Shown here in pieces: positions 55,497-64,000 of a stretch of DNA of 64,000 nucleotides; position 1 is the stretch's first letter, and each line of letters opens with the position of its first letter. The stretch comes from Arthrobacter sp. SLBN-83 (GTDB lineage: Bacteria; Actinomycetota; Actinomycetes; Actinomycetales; Micrococcaceae). Under the pieces are notes generated by a model, which was not told the DNA's origin, ran no database searches, and saw only the letters and a list, made by a program, of their open reading frames with translations. The stretch spans positions 3,968,001-4,032,000 of the forward strand of contig NZ_VFMX01000001.1 in the NCBI RefSeq assembly GCF_006715285.1, read 5' to 3'. Position numbers and translations under genes: made by a program.

Positions 55497-55958
55497 ATGA
55501 CTACTCAAGCTTTGCCTTCCGCCCTGGCGGCCATCGTGGATGATTTCCAGGCTCTGTCCGAGCCCGAGCGGCTGCAGCTGCTGCTGGAGTTCTCGGAGGG
55601 ACTGCCGGAGCTCCCCGACCGGCTCAAGGACCACCCTGAGCTCCTTGAGCAGGTGGTGGAGTGCCAGTCGCCGCTGTTCCTCACCATCGAGACAGAGACC
55701 AACGACGCCGGTCCCGCCGGCGAAGTGCGCCTCTACTTCAAAGCGCCCGCCGAGGCCCCCACCACCCGGGGTTTCGCCGGTGTCCTGCACGAGGGGCTGG
55801 ACGGCCTCTCCGCAGCAGAGATCCTGTCCGTGCCGGATGACATGCCGGAACTGCTGGGGCTCACCCGCGCCATCACCCCGCTGCGCATGCGCGGCATGAC
55901 CGCCATGCTGGGCAGGATCAAGCGCAAGGTGGCCGCGGCGTCCGGGACGCAGTCCTGA
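55497..55958 (+). CDS. SufE-family sulfur acceptor protein
   Basis: 153 residues. VVECQSPLFLTIE holds the acceptor Cys near residue 59, and AEILSVPDDMPELLGL and SPLRxxGM-like TPLRMRGMTAMLGRIKR are typical. SufE takes persulfide sulfur from SufS; here the partner may be the upstream sulfurtransferase. TAGACT lies 7 nt before the ATG, so it may also have its own leaderless promoter. Confidence 0.9.
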   Translation: MTTQALPSALAAIVDDFQALSEPERLQLLLEFSEGLPELPDRLKDHPELLEQVVECQSPLFLTIETETNDAGPAGEVRLYFKAPAEAPTTRGFAGVLHEGLDGLSAAEILSVPDDMPELLGLTRAITPLRMRGMTAMLGRIKRKVAAASGTQS

Positions 55959-55967
55959 CGCGCATCC

Positions 55968-56480
55968 ATGGCGCGTAAGAAGTCAGCCCAGGGAACTCCG
56001 GCAACAGCGGCATTGACTGCGGCCGGGGTTCCCTTTGTGCAGCACCCCTACGTCCACGATCCGTCCGCCGCGAGCTACGGCGCCGAGGCTGCGGAGGCCT
56101 TGGGCATCGATCCGTCCCGCGTCTTCAAGACGTTGATGGTGGACGTCGAGGGCAGGATCGCGGTGGGCATCGTCCCGGTGAGCGGGAGCCTGGACTTGAA
56201 GGCCATAGCCGCCGCCCTGGGCGCCAAAAAGGCTGCCATGGCCGATCCTGCCGCAGCCCAGCGGCGCACCGGATACGTCCTGGGCGGCATTTCACCGCTG
56301 GGCCAGCGCCAGCCCTCCCCCACCGTGCTGGATTCCAGCGCCCTGGCCCTGGACACCGTGCTGGTATCGGGAGGCAGGCGGGGCCTGGACATAGAGCTCG
56401 CTCCGGCTGACCTGGTCCGCCTGACAAACGCCATCGCGGCGCCCATCAGCTCGCTGGCGGCGGCAAAGTCCGGGCCATAG
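55968..56480 (+). CDS. ybaK: YbaK/EbsC-type Cys-tRNA(Pro) deacylase
   Basis: 170 residues. Editing-domain protein that hydrolyses mischarged Cys-tRNA(Pro). RVFKTLMVDVEGRIAVGIVP contains the key Lys, and RTGYVLGGISPLGQR is the YbaK signature. Begins 9 nt after the sufE-like gene and ends 14 nt from the convergent SDR gene. Confidence 0.93.
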   Translation: MARKKSAQGTPATAALTAAGVPFVQHPYVHDPSAASYGAEAAEALGIDPSRVFKTLMVDVEGRIAVGIVPVSGSLDLKAIAAALGAKKAAMADPAAAQRRTGYVLGGISPLGQRQPSPTVLDSSALALDTVLVSGGRRGLDIELAPADLVRLTNAIAAPISSLAAAKSGP

Positions 56481-56494
56481 GCCGACTGGCGCGA

Positions 56495-57304
56495 CTACTT
56501 GGAGCGGCCGGTGAAGTGGTCCATGGTCTGGTTGACTCCCAGCACGTCCATGAGCCGGTCAAAGAGGCCGACCGGAAGGATCCGGAGGACCGGAAGCAGG
56601 TTTACCAGGGGCGGCAGGACCAACTTCCTGCGGCCGGACTCGATGGCATCCAGGACTTTGGCAGCCACGTCCTCTTCCTGGAGGATCGGGAGGAGCATGG
56701 GCCAGCGGGTCTGGACCCCGTCGAACATCCCGGTGTCGATGTAATACGGGCACACCACCAGCGTGTTGATTCCGAGTTTGGCGGCACGCACCTCGGCGCG
56801 GAGTGACTCGTTGAAGCCGAATGCGGCGAACTTGCTGGCGGAGTAGTCGGTCTGCCGGGCGACCCCCACCAAGGCGGCAGCGCTGGCAACGGTGACCAAG
56901 GTTCCGTGTCGGCGGCTTGCCATCCCGCCAAGGAAGGCGCGGGTTACCCAATACAGGGCCATGACGTTGACGTTCATGGTCCGTTCGATGGCCTCATCCG
57001 TGGCATCGAGGAGCGGTTTGCCGCTGACCACCCCGGCGTTGTTGACCACGACGTCAATCGGCCCTGCCGCAGCTGCAGCGGCGACCACCGCTTTCCGGTC
57101 GGTGACGTCCACGGCCTGGGCCTCGGCTGACCCTCCTGCCGCCCTGATCTCGTCCCGCACCGCTGCACCGGCTTTTGCGTCCACGTCCCAGATGACCACC
57201 CGGCTTCCGCGCCGCGCCGCGCCGAGCGCCATGCGGCGGCCCAGCCCGCTTCCCCCTCCCGTGATCAACACTGTTGCACCGGAAAGTCGGGTTCCTTTGG
57301 CCAT
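56495..57304 (-). CDS. Short-chain dehydrogenase/reductase
   Basis: 269 residues. Rossmann motif TGGGSGLGRRMA, NNAG at about 89-92, catalytic Ser in ASAAALVG and YSASK. The C-terminal segment LPPLVNLLPVLRILPVGLFDRLM is hydrophobic and suggests membrane association. Third gene of a hydrolase - aldehyde dehydrogenase - SDR operon. Substrate unknown; long-chain aldehyde or alcohol is possible. Confidence 0.88.
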   Translation of the reverse strand: MAKGTRLSGATVLITGGGSGLGRRMALGAARRGSRVVIWDVDAKAGAAVRDEIRAAGGSAEAQAVDVTDRKAVVAAAAAAGPIDVVVNNAGVVSGKPLLDATDEAIERTMNVNVMALYWVTRAFLGGMASRRHGTLVTVASAAALVGVARQTDYSASKFAAFGFNESLRAEVRAAKLGINTLVVCPYYIDTGMFDGVQTRWPMLLPILQEEDVAAKVLDAIESGRRKLVLPPLVNLLPVLRILPVGLFDRLMDVLGVNQTMDHFTGRSK

Positions 57305-57357
57305 GTCAGTCCTCCTGGTGTTGGGTGGTGCGGGTTGTGGGTGGCACGGACAACGTC

Positions 57358-58929
57358 CTACCGGCTTCGGGGGAAGCGGCTCATCAGGGTGACGGCACCC
57401 TTCATGATCCGCGCATACGTCCGGTTGGACATGCCGGGTGCGGGCGCCACCCGGAGCAGCCGCTGCACGGCAATCGTCTGCGGCTCGGTGTACTTCAGAA
57501 TTCCTTCCCGGCCGTGGCGGCGTCCGGCGCCGGAGTCCTTCATCCCGCCGATCGGCGCATCATGGGAAGCCCACGTGGCTGCGTAGCCTTCATTGACGTT
57601 GACGGTGCCCGTCAAAAGCCGGCGGGCCACCTCTTCCCCGTGGTGGGCCGACCAGACGCTGCCGTTCAACCCAAAGTCGGAATCATTGGCCATTGCCACG
57701 GCGTCGTCGTCGTCCGCCGCCCGGTAGACGGCAACAACGGGCCCAAACGTCTCCTCGCGGGCCAGCAGCATGTCCGGGGTGACTCCTGCCAGGACGGTGG
57801 GTTCATAGAACAATGGCCCCAGGTCCGGCCTCCGCCGTCCGCCGGTGAGAATTTGCGCCCCTTTGGCAACGGCGTCCTGGACATGGCGGTCCACCCGCTC
57901 CACCTGAGCAGCGCTGATGAGTGAGCCCATGCCGATGTCCCAATTGGGTCCGGGGCCCATTCGGATCGCCTTCACCTGGGCCGTGAAGGCTGCCAGGAAG
58001 CTGTCATAAACGTCAGCGTGGACGTAGATCCGTTCAATGCTCACGCACAGCTGGCCGGAGTTCGAGAAACACGCGTGCACCGCGCCACTGGCGGCTTTGG
58101 CCACATCCGCATCGGCCAGCACCAGCATCGGATTCTTGCCGCCAAGTTCGGCGGAAAAGCCGATCAGTCGCTCGGCGCATTGCCTGGCCACGGTCTTGCC
58201 GGTCTGGGAGGATCCGGTGAACATCAGGAAGTCCACGCGCGCGATCAAGGCAGGGCCGATTTCTGTGCCGGGCCCGGTGACGATCTGGAACAGGTCCGCG
58301 GGCAGGCCGGCCTCCCGGAGCAGTTTGAGCATCAGCAGGGCCGTGAAGGGTGTCTGGGAATCCGGCTTCAGCACGATCCCGTTTCCGGCCAAAAGGGCTG
58401 GCAGGGCGTCGGAGACCGCGAGGGTCAGTGGATAGTTCCAGGGGCTGATGACCCCCACCACTCCCTTGGGAACGCGGTATTCGGTGGTGCGGGTCAGGAC
58501 GGGGGCGGCGCCCTTCCGGCGGCGCGGCCCCAGGTACCGTTCGGCGGTGCGCTCGTAATAGTTTGCCGTCAGCACAACGTCCGCGAACTCCTCGAAGGCA
58601 CTCAGCCGGGCCTTGCCACTTTCTGCCTGCACCAGGTCCAGGATGTCCTGTTCCCGGTCCAGCAGCAGTTCGCGGAAGCGGCGGATCACGGCCCGGCGTT
58701 CGGCAACCGGGAGCGCCGCCCAACGCTGCTGGGCCACGCGTGCGAGGTCAACCGCGGCATCGACGTCGTCCGTGGTGCATACCGGCACTTCGCCCACCAT
58801 CGTGCCGTCGAAGGGGGCGCAGGAAGCCTGCGGTGGCCTGCCTGCCGGTGCCGCCACCAGCTGGGAAAGATCCGCGGCCAGGAGCCGTCCCCGGTCAACC
58901 AGCACCCCGGTCCCCTGTTGTTTCGCCAT
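57358..58929 (-). CDS. Succinate-semialdehyde dehydrogenase-type aldehyde dehydrogenase (GabD2-like)
   Basis: 523 residues. NAD(P)-dependent aldehyde oxidation. SPWNYPLTLAV, FTGSSQTGKTVA (cofactor), the general base in AELGGKNPML, and the catalytic Cys in FSNSGQLCVSIERIYV are present; ETFGPVVAVY follows. Closest in feel to GabD2 of mycobacteria. The in-frame extension to 59001 is the end of the upstream hydrolase. ATG 58929 is one base after that stop, so the two are coupled. Confidence 0.88.
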   Translation of the reverse strand: MAKQQGTGVLVDRGRLLAADLSQLVAAPAGRPPQASCAPFDGTMVGEVPVCTTDDVDAAVDLARVAQQRWAALPVAERRAVIRRFRELLLDREQDILDLVQAESGKARLSAFEEFADVVLTANYYERTAERYLGPRRRKGAAPVLTRTTEYRVPKGVVGVISPWNYPLTLAVSDALPALLAGNGIVLKPDSQTPFTALLMLKLLREAGLPADLFQIVTGPGTEIGPALIARVDFLMFTGSSQTGKTVARQCAERLIGFSAELGGKNPMLVLADADVAKAASGAVHACFSNSGQLCVSIERIYVHADVYDSFLAAFTAQVKAIRMGPGPNWDIGMGSLISAAQVERVDRHVQDAVAKGAQILTGGRRRPDLGPLFYEPTVLAGVTPDMLLAREETFGPVVAVYRAADDDDAVAMANDSDFGLNGSVWSAHHGEEVARRLLTGTVNVNEGYAATWASHDAPIGGMKDSGAGRRHGREGILKYTEPQTIAVQRLLRVAPAPGMSNRTYARIMKGAVTLMSRFPRSR

Positions 58930-58930
58930 G

Positions 58931-60229
58931 TCATGCCCCCGTTGCAGTTGGTTGGGCCGCTCCCGGACCGGGCCTGGAGCCGGGATTGAGGCGTGGTGCA
59001 AGCTGTTGCCGGAGCCAGGCCTTCACCAGCCGCTCCCAGCGCTCCGGGTCCACGTTCCATTCCTTGGTGTGCCGCGCGTGGTTGAACGTTTCGAACGTCA
59101 CCATCTCCGGGTTCCGTTCAGCCAGCAGGGCGGAGGGTCCGTACGGTACGTACTCGTCGTCAACGCTGTGGATGATGAGGGTGGGCGTCCGCAGCTCGAC
59201 GGCCCGGGACACCCAGTCCATGACTTTGAGGTCCACTGGGGCGGACAGGCCGGTGAGCCTGCGTCCCAGCGGATGGCCCAGCATCAGCTGCCCGTACCTA
59301 CCCACCAGGGAAGGGATCCGGTTCAGCTGTGCATGGTGGGCCAGGACCGTGACCCAGTCGATGACCGGGGCGTCGAGCACCATGGCCCTAATCAAGTGCC
59401 GATAGCGGGAGAGGTCTGCGGTCTGCAGGCAGATGGCTCCTCCCATGGACCAGCCGAACAGGACTACTTCCTCGGCGCCATGGGCCAGCGCGTACTCGAT
59501 GGCAGCTTCGATGTCCTGCCACTCCGTGGAGCCCAGCCCGTACCGTCCATCGTCGGCCGAGGGGGCCAGTCCGTCGTTCCGGTAGGACACCAGCAGGCTG
59601 GTCAGTCCAAGTTCCAGGGCCGGGCCCACCGCCCGGAGGGCCTCCTGCCGGGTGGCGCCGCGGCCGTGCACCATGATGGCCCAGGTGCGGGCCGTTCCCT
59701 TGGCGCGCACCAGCCAGGCGGGCGCTTCTCCCCGCTCCACCGGAATCAGCACATCCTCGGCAGGAATCCCGACGGCGGCCGGCTCCGGGTAGGTGGCACC
59801 GCTCCACCACCCCCAGCGGGCAGTCGACAGGTCCCCGCTGTAGACGGCTTCGACCTCGCGCAGGACCGTCCGTTCCGCCGGTGAGTAGGAAATGATGCGG
59901 CCGATGCGGGCGTGGCCCTTGCCGCCATCGAAAAAGAACCCGTAGACCCCATCCACGGTGGTGTCATCGTCCGCAGCCAGGATCACCTGCTGCTTCTGCC
60001 CGTCCCGGAGCACGGCCAGCACTTCCTTGTCTGCCGTACGTTGCCGGGCCGGCGTGATCACGCGGCGGGCAAAGTAGACGGCGAGCGCAGAGGACCCTGC
60101 GCCCAGCAGGCTTGCCACCGAGCCGCCGGCAATCGCCCCGCCGATGGCCCACTTTGCCCCGGGCGATATCCCGCCGGAGTCCGGGGTGGGTGCAGTCATT
60201 GCAGGGCGCGCTCGCCGGAAAGGTGCCAT
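58931..60229 (-). CDS. Membrane-anchored alpha/beta hydrolase
   Basis: 432 residues. A single N-terminal membrane helix (about 30-52) is followed by an extra domain of about 120 residues and then an alpha/beta hydrolase with IMVHGRGATRQE, nucleophile FGWSMGGAICLQ, acid in IHSVDDEYVPYG and His in FNHARHTKEW. A TAAGAA 7 nt before ATG 60229 suits a leaderless start; ATG 60199 is an alternative. First gene of the operon with the dehydrogenases. Confidence 0.82.
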   Translation of the reverse strand: MAPFRRARPAMTAPTPDSGGISPGAKWAIGGAIAGGSVASLLGAGSSALAVYFARRVITPARQRTADKEVLAVLRDGQKQQVILAADDDTTVDGVYGFFFDGGKGHARIGRIISYSPAERTVLREVEAVYSGDLSTARWGWWSGATYPEPAAVGIPAEDVLIPVERGEAPAWLVRAKGTARTWAIMVHGRGATRQEALRAVGPALELGLTSLLVSYRNDGLAPSADDGRYGLGSTEWQDIEAAIEYALAHGAEEVVLFGWSMGGAICLQTADLSRYRHLIRAMVLDAPVIDWVTVLAHHAQLNRIPSLVGRYGQLMLGHPLGRRLTGLSAPVDLKVMDWVSRAVELRTPTLIIHSVDDEYVPYGPSALLAERNPEMVTFETFNHARHTKEWNVDPERWERLVKAWLRQQLAPRLNPGSRPGPGAAQPTATGA

Positions 60230-60356
60230 GGGACTATTCTTACCGGCGCTTCCGTCGATACCCGCATTCCGGGACGGGACCGGCACGTCGCCCTACGGTG
60301 TGCCGGCCGCACGGTAGTGCGGTGCAGGCGTCCCCGGGCGGCGCTAGGCTAAGGCC

Positions 60357-60848
60357 ATGAGTGATCCCATCGTCATCCTGACCGAAGAACCACTGGGTGC
60401 GGAAGACCGCCTGAACATTGAACGGCTGGTGGATGGCGGGGACAGCCGCCTGCTGGTCCTGGTGCCGGCAAATACCGAACGGCACCTGCTGGTGGACTTC
60501 CTCGAAAACCTGTCCCTGCTGGAGGTTGCCAAGGCATTCCGCGAGCTTGCGGCACGGAACCCGGATGCCGCCGTCGAACGGGCCCATGCGGATGAGACCC
60601 TTGCGGCCTCGCTCGCGGCCCTGGAGGGGCTGGGTTCCGGAGTGGCCGGCCAGGTGGTGGACGGCAAGGCCGTGGACAGCCTGGTGGCAAAGGTCCGCGA
60701 AACCGGGGCGTCCCAGGCCGTGGTGATCACCAGGCCGCATGCCGTGGCCGATACCTTCCACACGGACTGGGCCAACAAGGCGCAGGACCAGCTGGGCGTG
60801 CCTGTGCTCCATTTGTACGCCGGCTCGGGATTTATCGGCGACTCCTGA
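60357..60848 (+). CDS. Conserved protein of unknown function, USP-like fold possible
   Basis: 163 residues. IVILTEEPLGAEDRLNIE, LLVLVPANTERH and QAVVITRPHAVADTFHTDW alternate strands and helices in a nucleotide-binding-like order, with GVPVLHLYAGSGFIGD at the end. I do not recognise the family. TAGGCT lies 6 nt before the ATG and there is no ribosome site, so a leaderless mRNA is likely. It precedes msrB by 14 nt and is probably cotranscribed. Confidence 0.75.
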   Translation: MSDPIVILTEEPLGAEDRLNIERLVDGGDSRLLVLVPANTERHLLVDFLENLSLLEVAKAFRELAARNPDAAVERAHADETLAASLAALEGLGSGVAGQVVDGKAVDSLVAKVRETGASQAVVITRPHAVADTFHTDWANKAQDQLGVPVLHLYAGSGFIGDS

Positions 60849-60862
60849 GCGTTGGGAATGCT

Positions 60863-61366
60863 ATGAGCATCTTTGGAAACAGCATCTTCGGTAACAAGGC
60901 AACTGACATGGTTGGTGGCGGCCAGGAAAACACCGCTCCGTCAAACACGGTGCAGAAAACCGACGCCCAGTGGCGCGAGGAGCTGACCCCGGAGGAATAC
61001 CACGTCCTCCGTCAGGCCGGAACCGAACGGCCTTACACCGGCGAGTACTGGGACAGCCACACCGAAGGCGTCTACCAGTGCCGGGCCTGTGGCGCCCAAC
61101 TGTTCACCAGCAATGAGAAGTTCGACTCCCACTGCGGCTGGCCCTCGTTCTGGGCGCCGCTGGCCGAGGGGAACGTCCGCTACATCCACGACCGGACCCT
61201 GGGCATGGACCGGATCGAAGTGCGGTGTGCTTCCTGCGACTCCCACCTGGGACATGTCTTCGAGGGCGAGGGCTACGGCACTCCCACCGACCAGCGCTAC
61301 TGCATCAACTCCGTCTCCCTCCGGCTGGTGGGCAAGGATGACGCCGAAGTCGGGCCCCAGGGCTAG
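60863..61366 (+). CDS. msrB: Peptide-methionine (R)-S-oxide reductase
   Basis: 167 residues. Repairs oxidised methionine. Zinc ligands CRACG and CASCD, active-site Cys in RYCINSVSLRL, and SHCGWPSFW. The first 30 residues are extra and Gly/Asn-rich. A hairpin at 61410-61444 ends the transcript. Confidence 0.95.
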   Translation: MSIFGNSIFGNKATDMVGGGQENTAPSNTVQKTDAQWREELTPEEYHVLRQAGTERPYTGEYWDSHTEGVYQCRACGAQLFTSNEKFDSHCGWPSFWAPLAEGNVRYIHDRTLGMDRIEVRCASCDSHLGHVFEGEGYGTPTDQRYCINSVSLRLVGKDDAEVGPQG

Positions 61367-61409
61367 GCACTCCGTGTAGGGCCAAGCGCCTGACGCCGGC
61401 GGGCACGTC

Positions 61410-61444
61410 CCAGCCCCCGCGCTGTTCCCACAGCCGGGGGCTGG
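61410..61444 (+). terminator. Hairpin after msrB
   Basis: CCAGCCCCCG (61410-61419) pairs with CGGGGGCTGG (61435-61444), 15-nt loop; no T-run. Confidence 0.6.
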
Positions 61445-61570
61445 TCTCGTTCCAGTCCAGCAGCCGTCGAGGCTAAATCTTTCTTATTCAAGTCGCCTTT
61501 AGGCATAAGTCCTTCTGGTTGCTTGTTACGCTCGCCAAAGAGACGCAAGCATCCAGAAAGGCAGCCGACG

Positions 61571-62938
61571 ATGACAGAGACCCTGACCACCGCATTAAGC
61601 GGCATTTCCGCACAGAACCAGGACTGGCTCCGGCTGAAGACGGCCGCCACCGCGCTGCAGGCGCTCCAGGTCAAGGATGGGTCCGTGCCGGAGCCTGCCG
61701 ACCATTTGGAAGCAGCCGGGCACGTGGAAGCCATCGTGGCGGCGATCAGGGCCCTGGCCCCCGCCTTCCCGCACGACGCCGCTTACCTCGACGCTGCCTG
61801 CGCAGACTTCGAAGCATGGGCCGCCGGTGGGTTCGCGGTTCCGGACTTCCTGTCCTCCCTGCTGGCGTTCCAGCCCCAGGAGCTGCGCCATGACGGCCTG
61901 CAGCACCTGGTGGTCTTCCCCATGTACACCCAGAACGGCAGCAGCAACCGGCTGGTGGAGGCCGTGCTGGTCGAGGTGATCTGGCCCGAGTTCATTGCCG
62001 GGCTTGAGGCGGGCGAATACTCCAACAAGCTGTTCGTCCCCATCCGCTTCGTCGACTTCACCCCGGGCTACGACACCAACTCCGCCGTCCTCTTCCCCGA
62101 GACGGTGGCGGTCGGCCGGACCCCCACCTTCACCTGGGGTGCCATCTTCGCCGACCGCGAGGCCGCGCGGTTCCGCCGCGTCCTTAAGGCGGCCGCGGAA
62201 ATTACCTCCCTGGAGCTGCCGGAGGGCGCCGCGGAGCTGCTCGCCGACCAGGAACTCACCGAGGCCACGTTCGTGATGTGGGACCTGATCCACGACCGGA
62301 CCCACATGCGCGGCGACCTGCCGTTCGATCCCTTCATGATCAAGCAGCGGATGCCCTACTTCCTGTACTCGCTGGAGGAACTGCGCTGTGACCTCACGGC
62401 CTTCCGCGAGTCGGTCCGGATTGAAAAGGACGACGACGCCGATCCCGAAGCGCGGCGGCACGCCAAGCTGGTGCAGTACGCCATCATCTTCGACCGCATC
62501 TTCCGCTTCGCCATCACCGGCAGCCGGGTCCGCAACTACGACGGCCTGGGCGGCCAGCTCCTGTTCGCCTGGCTGCACCAGCAGCACGTGCTGCACTGGA
62601 CGGACACACGGCTTACCATCGACTGGGATGAGGTGGCGGACGCCGTCATCGCATTGGGAGCCAGCATTGACGAGCTGTACTGGCGCTCCATCGACCGGCC
62701 CAAGACCGCCCACTGGCTGGCGGCCTACCAGCTGGTGTCCGCCACCGTCACCCCCAACCCGGCCTCCGTATGGGCCAAGGGCCCTGACGCGCTGCCGCTG
62801 GCGGGGACACCCCGAGGCCTCACGGACCAGGTCCTGGACGACGAATTCCCGCTGTCCATGTTCTACGAGGCACTGGAGAAGAAAATGCGCCCGGTTATTG
62901 AATCCACCGCCGGCATCACCGGCCGCTCCGCGCTGTGA
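61571..62938 (+). CDS. Conserved protein, probably DUF6421 family
   Basis: 455 residues, no signal or membrane segment. LVVFPMYTQNGSSNRLVEAV, IRFVDFTPGYDTNSAVLFPE and the His/Asp-rich MWDLIHDRTHMRGDLPFDPF (a possible metal site: H-D-x-x-H) stand out, with NYDGLGGQLLFAWLHQ later. I believe this is the DUF6421 family of actinobacteria; no biochemical role is known to me. ATG 61571 has AAAGG upstream. The stop overlaps the SDR start (GTGA), so the two are coupled. Confidence 0.78.
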   Translation: MTETLTTALSGISAQNQDWLRLKTAATALQALQVKDGSVPEPADHLEAAGHVEAIVAAIRALAPAFPHDAAYLDAACADFEAWAAGGFAVPDFLSSLLAFQPQELRHDGLQHLVVFPMYTQNGSSNRLVEAVLVEVIWPEFIAGLEAGEYSNKLFVPIRFVDFTPGYDTNSAVLFPETVAVGRTPTFTWGAIFADREAARFRRVLKAAAEITSLELPEGAAELLADQELTEATFVMWDLIHDRTHMRGDLPFDPFMIKQRMPYFLYSLEELRCDLTAFRESVRIEKDDDADPEARRHAKLVQYAIIFDRIFRFAITGSRVRNYDGLGGQLLFAWLHQQHVLHWTDTRLTIDWDEVADAVIALGASIDELYWRSIDRPKTAHWLAAYQLVSATVTPNPASVWAKGPDALPLAGTPRGLTDQVLDDEFPLSMFYEALEKKMRPVIESTAGITGRSAL

Positions 62939-63678
62939 CCAGTACAGCCACAGGCTCGGTGACTGGTTCCGCGCCGGTCCGCGTCCTGGTTACCGGAGGC
63001 AGCGGCGCCTCGGGGATCGCCGTCGCCGGCGCCCTCGCCTCCGCGGGGCACCGCGTGGCCACCGTGGGATCAGACCAGGCCAGGATCGCGGACGCGGCGG
63101 AGAAAGCGGGCGACGGCGTCACCCCCTTCACGTGCGACCTGGCGGTTTTGGCCGAAGTCCGGAAGCTGCGCGACGAGATTGCCGCGGCCTTCGGGTCCGT
63201 GGACGCCGTGATCCACCTGGTGGGCGGCTGGCGTGGCGCCAAGGGGATCGCCGACCAGTCGGACGACGACTGGGACTTCCTGGAACGCGGCGCCATCACC
63301 ACGCTGCGGAACGTATCGCGTGTCTTCTTCGACGACATTGCCGCGTCCGCCTCCGGACGGTTTGCGATGGTCTCCTCCACCGCGCTGGACAAGCCCACCG
63401 CGGCAGTCGCCAGTTATGTGGCGGCAAAGGCTGCGGCTGAAGCGTGGACCATGGCCATGGCGGACGGCTTTCGCCGGGCATCGGAGGCCGGCGGCGGCAA
63501 GGCTGCCGCCACGGTTTTGGTGGTCAAGGCGCTGGTGGACGACGAGCTCCGCCGCGCCCACCCGGAGCGGAAGTTTCCCGGGGCGACGGACGTCGCCGAC
63601 CTTGCTGCCGCCGTCGTACGGCTTTTCGGCACTCCGTCCACCGAACTCAACGGTGCCCGGCTCAGGCTGGCCGACTGA
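62935..63678 (+). CDS. Short-chain dehydrogenase/reductase
   Basis: 247 residues. Rossmann motif VTGGSGASGIAVA, IHLVGGW in place of the NNAG motif, Ser in MVSSTALD and YVAAKAAAE as a YxxxK match. Starts at GTG overlapping the previous stop. Substrate unknown; linked by position to the DUF6421-type protein and the aldolase. Confidence 0.85.
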   Translation: MTSTATGSVTGSAPVRVLVTGGSGASGIAVAGALASAGHRVATVGSDQARIADAAEKAGDGVTPFTCDLAVLAEVRKLRDEIAAAFGSVDAVIHLVGGWRGAKGIADQSDDDWDFLERGAITTLRNVSRVFFDDIAASASGRFAMVSSTALDKPTAAVASYVAAKAAAEAWTMAMADGFRRASEAGGGKAAATVLVVKALVDDELRRAHPERKFPGATDVADLAAAVVRLFGTPSTELNGARLRLAD

Positions 63679-63706
63679 CGGCCGTGACTGTCCCTAAACT
63701 GAAAGC

Positions 63707-64000
63707 GTGAGCAACCCTATGACGACAACAGCAGAAACCGGCGCGGCACTGCGGCTGCACGATCCGAACGTGCGCGGCTTCGCCTCGGACAACTATTCCG
63801 GCGTCCACCCCGAGGTCCTGGCAGCGCTGGCCGCGGCCAACGAAGGGCATCAGGTCTCCTACGGCGAAGACGACTACACCGCCCGGCTGCAGGAGCTGAT
63901 GGTTGAGCACTTCGGCCCCGGCATCGAATGCTTCCCAGTGTTCAACGGCACCGGCGCCAACGTCCTGTCCCTGCAGTCCCTCCTCCCCCGCTGGGGTGCG
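63707..64000 (+). CDS. Low-specificity L-threonine aldolase family protein (N-terminal part)
   Basis: The first 98 codons are in the window; the gene runs off the right edge. FASDNYSGVHPEVLAAL, VSYGEDDYTARLQELM and FPVFNGTGANVLSL match the PLP-dependent threonine aldolase/beta-eliminating lyase family, which splits beta-hydroxy amino acids to glycine and an aldehyde. The PLP lysine lies beyond the window. TAAACT is 6 nt before GTG 63707, suggesting a leaderless mRNA; ATG 63719 is an alternative. Confidence 0.85.
   Translation, partial: MSNPMTTTAETGAALRLHDPNVRGFASDNYSGVHPEVLAALAAANEGHQVSYGEDDYTARLQELMVEHFGPGIECFPVFNGTGANVLSLQSLLPRWGA

Overview
The window is high-GC actinobacterial chromosome and most resembles Arthrobacter/Pseudarthrobacter or a close relative in the Micrococcaceae. 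The evidence is the order trpE - TIGR02234-type membrane gene - HGxxPAAW gene - trpC - trpB - trpA - lgt - gltB - gltD, an ANTAR regulator of the PdtaR type, a TIGR03085-type protein beside hisI, many GTG/TTG starts, and several genes with a -10 box 6-8 nt before the start codon (leaderless transcripts). The genus is an inference; no rRNA is present.

Region 1-20650 is accessory. It holds an MFS transporter; a decayed MHS-type transporter/L-idonate-dehydrogenase-like operon; a Tat-exported metallo-beta-lactamase-fold protein; a glutamate-type amino-acid ABC transporter (5811-9008); an orphan TctC-type binding lipoprotein facing a CitA/DcuS-type two-component system (9088-12450); a LacI-controlled MFS plus two esterase-like hydrolases (12523-16875); an IS3-family remnant; and an AraC regulator divergent from a nitrilase. 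tRNA-Leu(CAA) marks its right edge.

Region 20900-50450 is conserved core. After pdtaR, an intact IS150-like element sits inside the loop of the terminator shared by pdtaR and pyk. Nearly everything from 23134 to 50630 is on the minus strand. Read in transcription order it runs: nuclease-fold gene, def, fmt, rsmB, rpe, FMN riboswitch, ribD-ribE-ribB-ribA-ribH, hisE-hisG-hisF, hisI, trpE to trpA, lgt, gltB-gltD, pyk. This joins translation start-up, riboflavin, histidine, tryptophan, lipoprotein modification and nitrogen assimilation. hisA and trpF are absent, as expected where one enzyme (PriA) does both jobs.

Region 50500-64000 carries a tRNA cluster (Val-CAC on minus; Gly, Cys, Val, Gly, Val on plus), an Rv0909-like antitoxin-family gene, benE, zapE, a rhodanese-SufE-YbaK run, a hydrolase-aldehyde dehydrogenase-SDR operon, msrB, and a three-gene set (probable DUF6421 protein, SDR, threonine aldolase) cut by the window end.

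The main leads for new biology are the orphan TctC/two-component arrangement, the DUF6421-SDR-aldolase set, the terminator-loop insertion of the IS with its own insulating hairpin, and the ribD leader with competing pairings after the FMN riboswitch.
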